Shown here one piece after another: positions 1-5,736 of a DNA stretch of 8,226 bases; within the stretch, counting starts at the first letter, position 1, and each line of letters begins with the position of its first letter. Origin of the DNA: Candidatus Blautia intestinipullorum (GTDB taxonomy: Bacteria > Bacillota > Clostridia > Lachnospirales > Lachnospiraceae); NCBI GenBank assembly GCA_019120475.1, contig DWVA01000270.1:1-8226 (forward strand), read 5' to 3'. Under the pieces are notes generated by a model that made no database searches, was not told the origin of the DNA, and worked only from the letters and a program-made list of their open reading frames with translations. The translations under genes and the position numbers were made by a program.

Positions 1-49
1 ATTGAAATTTCCGAATAGGGGAAAACTGTCGGTTTCTGGAAATATATAG

Positions 50-78
50 TTGAAAATCAGCAGGCAGTCTGGTATACT
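50..78 (+). promoter_or_regulatory. Sigma-A-type promoter of mntP
   Basis: A -35 box TTGAAA (50-55) and a -10 box TATACT (73-78) are separated by exactly 17 nt, which is close to the housekeeping consensus. Transcription would start near 84-86, immediately at the 5' strand of the riboswitch P1 helix, so the aptamer forms the very start of the transcript. Bases 1-49 hold nothing I can identify. Confidence 0.8.
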
Positions 79-82
79 GAAC

Positions 83-256
83 CGGAATAAGGGAGTAGTC
101 AGTACCGGCCGGGATATACGCCGTCAGGGACAGTCCGGAAAAATGGATCAGTCCGTCTGTGACGTGTGTTCCCCTGTATGCTGAAAAAGTAAGGTATGAT
201 GATGTCAACATTCTGGATAGATTCCTGGCTTCATCTGAAATGACGAGACTTATCCG
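83..256 (+). promoter_or_regulatory. yybP-ykoY manganese riboswitch upstream of mntP
   Basis: The leader has the hallmarks of the yybP-ykoY aptamer. Loop-1 sequence GGGAGTA (91-97) follows directly after the P1 5' strand. A long P2 region follows, with visible pairs CGTCA 122-126/TGACG 160-164 and GGAC 128-131/GTCC 151-154. The element continues with GTCAACATTCTGG (203-215) and a loop-3-like CGAGACTT (244-251). P1 closes by pairing 83-91 with 249-256, with one bulged A. In this family Mn2+ bridges the two loops and stabilises P1. The P1 3' strand is also part of the terminator's 5' arm, so binding should block termination and switch mntP on. The family assignment is from remembered consensus and fits the regulated gene; no covariance search was run. 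Confidence 0.85.
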
Positions 257-280
257 CCTCAGGCGGATAGTCTCGTTTTT
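243..280 (+). terminator. Riboswitch-controlled intrinsic terminator of mntP leader
   Basis: Bases 243-258 pair with 262-276 to give a 15-16 bp GC-rich stem with one bulged T (251) and a TCA loop, followed by a T run (276-280). The left arm includes 249-256, which is the P1 3' strand of the riboswitch, so terminator and ligand-bound aptamer exclude each other. This is the expression platform of an ON switch. The run of Ts is short (five), but the stem is very stable. Confidence 0.85.
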
Positions 281-362
281 GCGTTCTACGGGGAACGAGG
301 AATGGGATTCAGGGAGTTGGAAAGGACTGCTCTCCGGAACAAATGACAATACGGAGGAATGA

Positions 363-923
363 ATGATGGGATTATGGGAACTTTTCATAGTGGCTGTGGG
401 ACTTTCCATGGACGCCTTTTCGGTTGCTGTCTGTAAAGGGCTTTCTGTCTGTCAGGTGAAGAAAAAGCATGTGCTGACAGCGGGAATTTATTTCGGGGCT
501 TTTCAGGCTCTGATGCCTTCCATAGGCTACCTCCTGGGGACGGGATTCCAGTCGCAGATCCAGGCTGTTGACCACTGGATCGCTTTTATCCTGCTGTCGC
601 TGATCGGAATCAATATGATCCGGGAGTCCAGAGGAGAGGCGGAAAGTCTTGACGATTCTTTTACACCCGGGGCGATGCTCCCTCTTGCGGTGGCTACCAG
701 TATTGACGCTCTTGCCGTGGGAGTGACCTTTGCTTTTCTGAAAGTCAGGATCGTGCCGGCGGTAAGCTTCATCGGAATTGTGACTTTTGTTATTTCCTGT
801 GCGGGAGTGCTGATCGGAAACCGTTTTGGAGCAAAATATAAATCAAAGGCGGAACTGGTAGGAGGCGCGGTCCTTGTATGCATGGGAGTGAAGATTCTGG
901 TGGAACATCTGTTTTTCAGCTGA
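363..923 (+). CDS. mntP: Manganese efflux pump MntP
   Basis: This 186-residue, strongly hydrophobic protein with about six membrane segments belongs to the MntP (YebN) family, which exports Mn2+ from the cytoplasm. It shows the internal duplication of the family. The first half has SMDAFSVAVCKGL (residues 15-27, Asp17) and the second half has ATSIDALAVGVTF (111-123, Asp115); these acidic membrane residues are the ones needed for transport in the E. coli protein. A charged loop (about 86-100) links the halves. GGAGG at 353-357 serves either of two adjacent ATG codons, 363 or 366; the second would put the first Asp at position 16 as in E. coli. The gene is monocistronic by appearance, sits behind a Mn2+ riboswitch, and has no clear terminator of its own. 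Confidence 0.93.
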   Translation: MMGLWELFIVAVGLSMDAFSVAVCKGLSVCQVKKKHVLTAGIYFGAFQALMPSIGYLLGTGFQSQIQAVDHWIAFILLSLIGINMIRESRGEAESLDDSFTPGAMLPLAVATSIDALAVGVTFAFLKVRIVPAVSFIGIVTFVISCAGVLIGNRFGAKYKSKAELVGGAVLVCMGVKILVEHLFFS

Positions 924-973
924 CAGATAGAAATTATTTCATTTTTTTGTACAATTTTTGTGAAAGAGAACAA

Positions 974-1003
974 TTGACAATTTTATCACAGTGATGCTAT
1001 AAT
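974..1003 (+). promoter_or_regulatory. Strong extended -10 promoter of the urease operon
   Basis: A perfect -35 box TTGACA (974-979) and a perfect -10 box TATAAT (998-1003) are separated by 18 nt, and the -10 is preceded by TG (995-996) in the extended -10 arrangement. Initiation is expected near 1010. An inverted repeat ATCAC-A-GTGAT (985-995) lies in the spacer and could be an operator. The consensus boxes predict a high basal initiation rate, so control would have to come from repression or from the terminator that follows. Confidence 0.85.
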
Positions 1004-1028
1004 GCGGGAAAGTTAAAAACTTTATTTT

Positions 1029-1070
1029 ACGGACAAAGATGTCGGAAAGATATCTTTGTCCGTTTTTTTT
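1029..1070 (+). terminator. Intrinsic terminator inside the urease operon leader
   Basis: ACGGACAAAGAT (1029-1040) and ATCTTTGTCCGT (1052-1063) form a perfect 12 bp stem with an 11 nt loop, followed by eight Ts (1063-1070). It lies only about 20 nt after the predicted start of transcription and 20 nt before ureA, so most transcripts would stop as a roughly 60 nt RNA unless termination is relieved. It may also stop transcripts arriving from mntP, which lacks another clear terminator. A competing hairpin (1023-1052) is described in the findings. Confidence 0.85.
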
Positions 1071-1090
1071 GCAGGAAAAGGAGGAAAAAT

Positions 1091-1393
1091 ATGCGATTAA
1101 CCCCAAAGGAACAGGAAAAACTTATGCTTCATATGGCCGGAAATCTGGCAAAGGAACGAAAAGACAGGGGCCTGAAGCTGAATTATGTGGAGGCAGTGGC
1201 ATATATCAGTTCAGAGCTTCTGGAGCTGGCAAGAGACGGAAAAGAAGTTGTGGAACTGATGCAGCTGGGCACAAAGATGCTTACGAAAGAGGATGTCATG
1301 GACGGAGTGGCGGATATGGTGCATGAGGTGCAGGTAGAAGCTACTTTTCCGGACGGAACGAAGCTTGTAACGGTACATAACCCCATTCAGTAA
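1091..1393 (+). CDS. ureA: Urease subunit gamma
   Basis: This 100-residue protein is the small gamma subunit of urease, which forms the (UreABC)3 trimer with beta and alpha. The family features are MRLTPKEQEKL at the N-terminus, GLKLNYVEAV (27-36), the DVMDGVADMV segment (68-77) and the C-terminal VTVHNPIQ. The length equals that of free-standing bacterial gamma subunits; it is not fused to the beta subunit as in Helicobacter. The ATG at 1091 is preceded by AAGGAGG with ideal spacing and is the only start that keeps the conserved N-terminus. It is the first gene of the operon, downstream of the leader terminator, and ends 12 nt before ureB. Confidence 0.97.
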   Translation: MRLTPKEQEKLMLHMAGNLAKERKDRGLKLNYVEAVAYISSELLELARDGKEVVELMQLGTKMLTKEDVMDGVADMVHEVQVEATFPDGTKLVTVHNPIQ

Positions 1394-1405
1394 GGAGGCA
1401 GAAGG

Positions 1406-1771
1406 ATGAAAATAGGAGAAATTATTCCAATGGATAGAGAGATCACATTGAACGAGGGAAAGCCGGTGGTGACGATTTCTGTGGCGAACGTAGGAGACCG
1501 TCCTGTACAGGTGGGTTCCCACTTTCACTTCTTTGAGGTAAACCGCTGCCTGAAATTTGACCGGGAAAAAGCATATGGCTTTCATCTGGATATTCCGTCC
1601 GGTACTTCCGTGAGGTTCGAGCCCGGAGAGGAAAAAGAGGTGCAGCTTACCGCCATCGGCGGCACGAAACGCGTATTCGGATTCAACGACCTGACCTGCT
1701 CGCAGATTTCAGAGGTGGATAAAAAGGCTGCTCTGGAGAATGCGGCAAGGAAAGGATTTCTTGCAGAATAA
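1406..1771 (+). CDS. ureB: Urease subunit beta
   Basis: This 121-residue protein is the beta subunit of urease, a beta-rich scaffold subunit that packs against the alpha subunit. Recognisable segments are VGSHFHFFEVN (36-46), the stretch around GTSVRFEPGE (66-75) and the GGTKRVFGF segment (85-93). The C-terminal tail after residue 95 is helical-looking and slightly longer than in the shortest homologues, within the normal range. GGAGG at 1394-1398, touching the ureA stop codon, gives a 7 nt spacing to the ATG. Its stop codon (1769-1771) directly abuts the ureC ribosome-binding site, so A, B and C are tightly packed and probably made in equal amounts. Confidence 0.97.
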   Translation: MKIGEIIPMDREITLNEGKPVVTISVANVGDRPVQVGSHFHFFEVNRCLKFDREKAYGFHLDIPSGTSVRFEPGEEKEVQLTAIGGTKRVFGFNDLTCSQISEVDKKAALENAARKGFLAE

Positions 1772-1781
1772 GGAGGCAAAT

Positions 1782-3503
1782 ATGAGTGTAAAAATATCTG
1801 GTGAAAAATATGCAATGATGTATGGCCCAACAGTCGGAGACAAGGTGCGGCTTGCAGATACAGACCTGGTGATCGAAGTAGAAAAAGATTATACGACTTA
1901 TGGCGATGAGATTAAATTTGGCGGAGGAAAGACCATTCGGGACGGTATGGGGCAGTCTGTAAAGACAACAAGCGCTGACGGAGACCTGGATCTTGTTATT
2001 ACAAATGCTCTGATCGTGGACAGTACCGGAATCATCAAGGCAGATATAGGGATCAAGGACGGAAAGATCCGGGGAATCGGAAAAGCCGGAAATCCCAGCG
2101 TCATGGACGGAGTTACCCCCGGAATGACCGTGGGTGCTTCCACAGAGGCTCTGGCCGGAGAGGGAATGATCGTGACGGCAGGCGGTATTGATACCCATAT
2201 TCATTTTATCTGTCCCCAGCAGATCGACTGTGCTCTTTATTCCGGAGTGACGACAATGATCGGAGGCGGAACCGGTCCTGCAGACGGCACAAACGCCACC
2301 ACCTGTACTCCCGGTCCATGGAATCTGGAGATGATGCTGCGGGCGGCAGATGAGTATCCCATGAATCTGGGCTTTCTGGGAAAAGGCAACTGCTCGGATG
2401 AGAGACCGCTTATCGAACAGGTAAAGGCAGGAGCCATGGGACTGAAGATCCATGAGGACTGGGGTTCCACGCCGGCAGTCATCGATCACTGCCTGAATGT
2501 GGCGGACGAGTACGATGTGCAGGTGGCGATCCACACCGATACGCTGAACGAAGGCGGCTGTGTGGAGGATACGATCCACGCGATAGGCGGAAGAACCATT
2601 CATACCTATCATACAGAGGGAGCCGGCGGAGGACATGCGCCGGACATCATCAAGGCAGCTTCCACCCCGAATATTCTTCCCTCATCTACAAACCCCACTA
2701 TGCCGTTTACAGTGAATACTCTGGATGAGCATCTGGATATGCTGATGGTCTGCCATCATCTTGATAAGAAGATCCCGGAGGATGTGGCTTTTGCAGACTC
2801 CCGTATCCGTCCGGAAACCATTGCGGCAGAGGACGTTCTTCACGATATGGGCGTATTCAGTATGATGAGTTCCGATTCCCAGGCAATGGGCCGTATCGGA
2901 GAGGTGATCACCCGTACCTGGCAGACGGCAAGCAAAATGAAGGAAGAGCGCGGCGCTCTGCCGGAGGATAAAGGACATGGGAATGACAATTTCCGGGTAA
3001 AGAGATATATATCCAAATATACCATCAATCCAGCGATCACCCATGGGATTTCCAAATATGTAGGTTCTGTGGAGCCAGGCAAACTGGCCGATCTTGTTCT
3101 CTGGAATCCGGCGTTTTTCGGCGTGAAACCGGATATGGTCATCAAGGGCGGCATGATCATCGCTTCTAAGATGGGCGACGCCAACGCTTCGATTCCTACC
3201 ACGCAGCCGGTACTTTATCAGCCAATGTTCGCCGCTCACGGAAGAGCGAAATATGCGTCCTGCCTGACCTTCGTTTCCAAGGCGGCTATGGAAGAACATG
3301 TAAAAGAAAAATACGGCCTGGAGAAAAAAGTAGTTCCGGTGGAAAACTGCAGGAACATAGGCAAAAAGGATATGGTGTACAACGATAAGACCCCGGAGAT
3401 CACAGTAGATCCGGAGACCTACGAGGTAAAGGCGGACGGGGAGACGCTTACATCAAAACCGGCGAAGAAGCTTCCGCTTACCCAGTTATACAACCTGTTT
3501 TGA
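1782..3503 (+). CDS. ureC: Urease subunit alpha (catalytic, dinickel)
   Basis: This is the 573-residue catalytic subunit, which hydrolyses urea to ammonia and carbamate in the cytoplasm. All active-site residues of the Klebsiella enzyme are present at a constant offset of five. Ni ligands are His139 and His141 (DTHIHF), the carbamylated Lys222 (GLKIHEDWG), His251, His277 and Asp365 (SSDSQAMGR). His224 binds substrate, and the mobile flap carries Cys324 and the catalytic His325 (MVCHHLD). An N-terminal beta-rich region precedes the amidohydrolase-type barrel. I start at ATG 1782, 5 nt after AGGAGG; an in-frame ATG at 1740 lies inside ureB and adds 14 residues the family lacks. Length is typical, with no frameshift or missing motif, so the enzyme should be active once nickel-loaded. 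Confidence 0.98.
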   Translation: MSVKISGEKYAMMYGPTVGDKVRLADTDLVIEVEKDYTTYGDEIKFGGGKTIRDGMGQSVKTTSADGDLDLVITNALIVDSTGIIKADIGIKDGKIRGIGKAGNPSVMDGVTPGMTVGASTEALAGEGMIVTAGGIDTHIHFICPQQIDCALYSGVTTMIGGGTGPADGTNATTCTPGPWNLEMMLRAADEYPMNLGFLGKGNCSDERPLIEQVKAGAMGLKIHEDWGSTPAVIDHCLNVADEYDVQVAIHTDTLNEGGCVEDTIHAIGGRTIHTYHTEGAGGGHAPDIIKAASTPNILPSSTNPTMPFTVNTLDEHLDMLMVCHHLDKKIPEDVAFADSRIRPETIAAEDVLHDMGVFSMMSSDSQAMGRIGEVITRTWQTASKMKEERGALPEDKGHGNDNFRVKRYISKYTINPAITHGISKYVGSVEPGKLADLVLWNPAFFGVKPDMVIKGGMIIASKMGDANASIPTTQPVLYQPMFAAHGRAKYASCLTFVSKAAMEEHVKEKYGLEKKVVPVENCRNIGKKDMVYNDKTPEITVDPETYEVKADGETLTSKPAKKLPLTQLYNLF

Positions 3504-3580
3504 TGGATATTTCTGATTCTATTAAGAGAGGTAAACGGCATAAATTGCTGTCATTAAAATTGAATTAAGGAGAGGATGAG

Positions 3581-4087
3581 ATGTTAGGCGTTTGTTTATT
3601 ATTTGTGGGGATCGTGCTGATCAATAACGGCATGTGCAATTTTTATAAGGTGGACGGCAGATCCCTGGCGGTGATGAATATTTTTACAGGCGGTCTTTCC
3701 CTGTTTATCAATTTTGTAAATCTTGTACAGGGTAATTACTATGCTGCCGGGACAGGACTTCTGTTCTGTTTTACTTATCTGTTTGTGGCGGTCAATAATA
3801 TTTTCGGACTCAGTTCCATTCCTTTCGCCTGGTTTTCTACTTTTGTGGCAGTGAACGCGGTGATCTGCGGAACTCTGGAGGGATTTGCCGGAATACCGGC
3901 TCTCGGTATTCAGCCCGATATCCGCTGGGCGGGAATCTGGTATCTTTGGGCGATCCTTTGGGGCACTTCCTTTGTGGAGGATATCATGGGGAAAAAACTT
4001 GGAAAATTCGTTCCGGCGCTGCAGGTGTTTGAGGGCGTTGTGACAGCATGGATCCCCGGCCTTCTGATGATGACCGGAAACTGGTAA
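3581..4087 (+). CDS. ureI: Urea channel, UreI/AmiS family
   Basis: This 168-residue inner-membrane protein with about six hydrophobic segments belongs to the UreI/AmiS family of urea and short-amide channels. Family stretches are LLFVGIVLINNG (6-17), KVDGRSLAVMNIFTGGLS (23-40), GLLFCFTYLFVAVN (59-72), then WAILWGTSFVEDIMGKKLGKF (123-143) and FEGVVTAWIP (150-159). These match the pore-lining segments of Helicobacter pylori UreI, including the acidic residues in the last two helices. The loops outside the membrane are much shorter than in H. pylori, and the whole protein contains no histidine, so the acid gating of that channel is unlikely. AAGGAG before ATG 3581 supports the start. Its place between ureC and ureE argues for urea rather than another amide as substrate. 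Confidence 0.92.
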   Translation: MLGVCLLFVGIVLINNGMCNFYKVDGRSLAVMNIFTGGLSLFINFVNLVQGNYYAAGTGLLFCFTYLFVAVNNIFGLSSIPFAWFSTFVAVNAVICGTLEGFAGIPALGIQPDIRWAGIWYLWAILWGTSFVEDIMGKKLGKFVPALQVFEGVVTAWIPGLLMMTGNW

Positions 4088-4123
4088 AATTTAAGTCCGC
4101 GGGAAAAAGGTGGAGGAAAATCG

Positions 4124-4175
4124 CAGCACCGGTACACAGGCGGAACGGCGTGCTGTCCGCTGTATACCGGTGCTG
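4124..4175 (+). other. Stable RNA hairpin between ureI and ureE
   Basis: A perfect 11 bp stem (4124-4134 with 4165-4175, GC-rich) is extended past one mismatch by 4136-4138/4161-4163 and, after a bulged G, by 4140-4144/4156-4160, leaving an 11 nt loop. No T run follows, so it is not a standard intrinsic terminator. It ends 18 nt before the ureE ribosome-binding site and leaves that site free. It may be a processing or mRNA-stability element dividing the structural/channel genes from the accessory genes. Confidence 0.75.
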
Positions 4176-4205
4176 TCAGGATACATAGAACAAAAGGAGA
4201 GCACA

Positions 4206-4685
4206 ATGATCTGTGAAAAAATTCTGGGAAAAGTGACTGATGGGAAATTTAAAGGGAAAAAAGTGGACTATGTGGACATCTTCTGGGACGAGGCATTTAA
4301 GAAGCTGCACAGAAAAACGTCCGGAAACGGTGTGGAGATTGGTATCCGTCTGGATGACTCTGTGCTTACAAAAGGACTGAACCAGGATGATGTGCTGGCG
4401 GTGGAAGGAGATACGGTATTTGCTGTGCGGATCCCTCCCTGCGAATGTCTGATCGTCCGTATTGATCCCCATCACCCGGAAATGACGGCGAAGGTGTGTT
4501 ACGAGATCGGGAACCGCCATGCGCCGCTGTTCTGGGGAAAAGAAGAGGGAACTTTCATCACGCCGTACAATGAACCTATGCGGGTGATGCTGGAAAAACT
4601 TCACGGTGTGTCCGCAGAAGTGGCGGAGGTGCAGCTTGATTTTGACCGGCGGATTTCCGCCTCCGTACATTCCCATACACACTGA
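4206..4685 (+). CDS. ureE: Urease accessory protein UreE (nickel metallochaperone)
   Basis: This 159-residue protein is UreE, the dimeric metallochaperone that hands Ni2+ to the UreG-containing maturation complex. The N-terminal half is the peptide-binding-like domain and the second half is the metal-binding domain. The central metal-site histidine is His105 in IGNRHAPLFW (101-110), equivalent to His96 of Klebsiella UreE. The C-terminus ends in HSHTH, a short remnant of the histidine-rich tail seen in some homologues, so nickel storage capacity is probably modest. AAAAGGAG at 4192-4199 precedes ATG 4206; an in-frame GTG at 4110 would begin within the upstream hairpin region and adds residues not typical of the family. 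The gene lies 118 nt after ureI and is followed by a 265 nt gap before ureF. Confidence 0.95.
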   Translation: MICEKILGKVTDGKFKGKKVDYVDIFWDEAFKKLHRKTSGNGVEIGIRLDDSVLTKGLNQDDVLAVEGDTVFAVRIPPCECLIVRIDPHHPEMTAKVCYEIGNRHAPLFWGKEEGTFITPYNEPMRVMLEKLHGVSAEVAEVQLDFDRRISASVHSHTH

Positions 4686-4694
4686 TCCTGAATT

Positions 4695-4837
4695 CTGCAG
4701 TCAGGAGCGCTGGAGAGGCAGAGTACTGCAGAACATGAAGGCGGCAGAGCCGGGGATATTGCAGAGTCAGGAGTGCGGCAGAACAGGGGAATGCAGGAGT
4801 CAGAGTACTGCAGAACACGAAGTGCAGCAGAGCCCGG
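4695..4837 (+). repeat. Degenerate direct-repeat tract in the ureE-ureF gap
   Basis: CAGAGTACTGCAGAACA occurs at 4719-4735 and again at 4801-4817, exactly 82 nt apart, and the similarity continues for about 20 nt beyond each copy (GAAG..GCAGAGCC). Shorter related pieces lie between and before them: GTCAGGAG at 4700-4707 and 4766-4773, and GGCAGAACA at 4777-4785. The strand is rich in GCAGAG. The two main copies are in different reading frames, so the tract is not simply repeated protein. I see no known repeat family in it. Confidence 0.7.
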
Positions 4838-4878
4838 AAAAATGGATTCGCCGGGTTCTCTGAACAGAAGGGGTTCTG
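4829..4878 (+). other. Two adjacent small hairpins before ureF
   Basis: Bases 4829-4837 pair with 4851-4859 (nine pairs, one G-U, 13 nt loop), and directly after this CAGAA 4865-4869 pairs with TTCTG 4874-4878 around a GGGG loop. Neither is followed by a T run, so I do not call a terminator. They could slow transcription or RNA decay ahead of ureF. The rest of the ureE-ureF gap, 4879-4950, holds the ureF ribosome-binding sites and nothing else recognised. Confidence 0.5.
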
Positions 4879-4950
4879 ACTAGGCTCTGAAATGTTTTAT
4901 CCGGCAAAAAGGAAAGTACCATGACGAATGAGAAACGGGAGGATCTGGAT

Positions 4951-5646
4951 ATGACAGATGGAATTTCAAAATTTCTGCTTCTGCAGGTAAACGACGCTTT
5001 ATTTCCCATCGGGGGCTATTCCCATTCCTATGGACTGGAAACCTATATCCAGAAGGGGATTGTGAAGGATGCGGACAGTGCAGGGGAGTTTATCAGGAAA
5101 CGCCTTCAGTACAATTTCTTTTATAATGAATTTTTTGCTGTCCGTCTGGCCTGGGAATACGCAGCAGAAGGGGATCTGAAGGCGGTTGCCGGCCTGGAAG
5201 CCGTTATGGAGGCAGGGAAGATTCCAAGAGAAACAAGAGAGGCGAGCCGGAAGCTGGGAGCGCGTTTTGTGAAAACACTTTCCGGGATTTCTGTTTCCTT
5301 TAAAAATGAGATGTTTTCCCGGTACAGGGAAATGCGGAAGGGAAAAAGCACACATCATGCCGTGGCTTACGGAGTGTTCTGCCAGTCGGCGGGAATTACA
5401 GAACAGGACTGCCTGGAGCATTTTCTGTACGCGCAGACCTCCGCTATGGTGACCAATTGCGTAAAGACTGTTCCATTGAGCCAGTCGGCGGGACAGAAGC
5501 TTCTGGCGGAAACCTACGGGCTTCTGGAAACAATGGCAGGGGAGATCCGGGAAATCTCCACAGACTGGCTTGGGCTTTCCGGACCGGGTTTCGATCTTCG
5601 GTGCATGCAGCATGAAGGGCTGTATTCCAGGATTTACATGTCCTGA
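4951..5646 (+). CDS. ureF: Urease accessory protein UreF
   Basis: This 231-residue, largely helical protein is UreF, which bridges UreD and UreG in the urease maturation complex and gates GTP hydrolysis so that nickel is inserted faithfully. The family signature FPIGGYSHSYGLET is at residues 18-31, and the C-terminus carries a histidine-containing MQHEGLYSRIYMS tail resembling the usual HETQYSR end that contacts UreD. I chose ATG 4951 because GGGAGG (4937-4942) sits 8 nt ahead of it. An in-frame ATG at 4921 adds ten polar residues (MTNEKREDLD), has a weaker AAGGAAAG site, and cannot be excluded. The gene follows the repeat-bearing 265 nt gap and is 90 nt before ureG. Confidence 0.94.
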   Translation: MTDGISKFLLLQVNDALFPIGGYSHSYGLETYIQKGIVKDADSAGEFIRKRLQYNFFYNEFFAVRLAWEYAAEGDLKAVAGLEAVMEAGKIPRETREASRKLGARFVKTLSGISVSFKNEMFSRYREMRKGKSTHHAVAYGVFCQSAGITEQDCLEHFLYAQTSAMVTNCVKTVPLSQSAGQKLLAETYGLLETMAGEIREISTDWLGLSGPGFDLRCMQHEGLYSRIYMS

Positions 5647-5736
5647 AGGCGGAGAAAATATACAATGGAATGCTTTGCATAACAGTATGGGCGTATCGTT
5701 TTGTCAGAAAAAAATATAGGAAAAGAGGATAAGGAA

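Noticed and set aside
159..362. A 67-codon open frame between the mntP promoter and mntP
   Set aside because: It runs through the riboswitch and both arms of the terminator, has no ribosome-binding site, and its product resembles nothing; the RNA structure explains the sequence.
930..948. Possible mntP terminator: GAAA-TTA-TTTC followed by seven Ts
   Set aside because: The stem is only four A/T-rich pairs, too weak to call an intrinsic terminator, though some termination there cannot be excluded.
959..979. GlnR/TnrA-like half sites TGTGA and TGACA before the urease promoter
   Set aside because: The spacing is 11 nt instead of the required 7, and the second half is simply the -35 box.
1039..1326. 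A 95-codon open frame overlapping ureA
   Set aside because: It starts inside the terminator hairpin and overlaps ureA in another frame; ureA is unmistakable.
1683..2636. A 317-codon open frame on the minus strand
   Set aside because: It is antisense to ureB/ureC, has no recognisable protein features, and arises from codon bias of the true genes. The same holds for the long minus-strand frame at 6195-7166.
3504..3580. Possible internal promoter before ureI (TAAAAT at 3555-3560)
   Set aside because: There is no acceptable -35 box at the proper distance; the gap shows only the ureI ribosome-binding site and a weak five-pair hairpin.
5647..5736. Possible promoter in the ureF-ureG gap (TACAAT 5661-5666, TTGCAT 5675-5680)
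   Set aside because: The spacings to plausible partner boxes are 22 and 13 nt, outside the working range.
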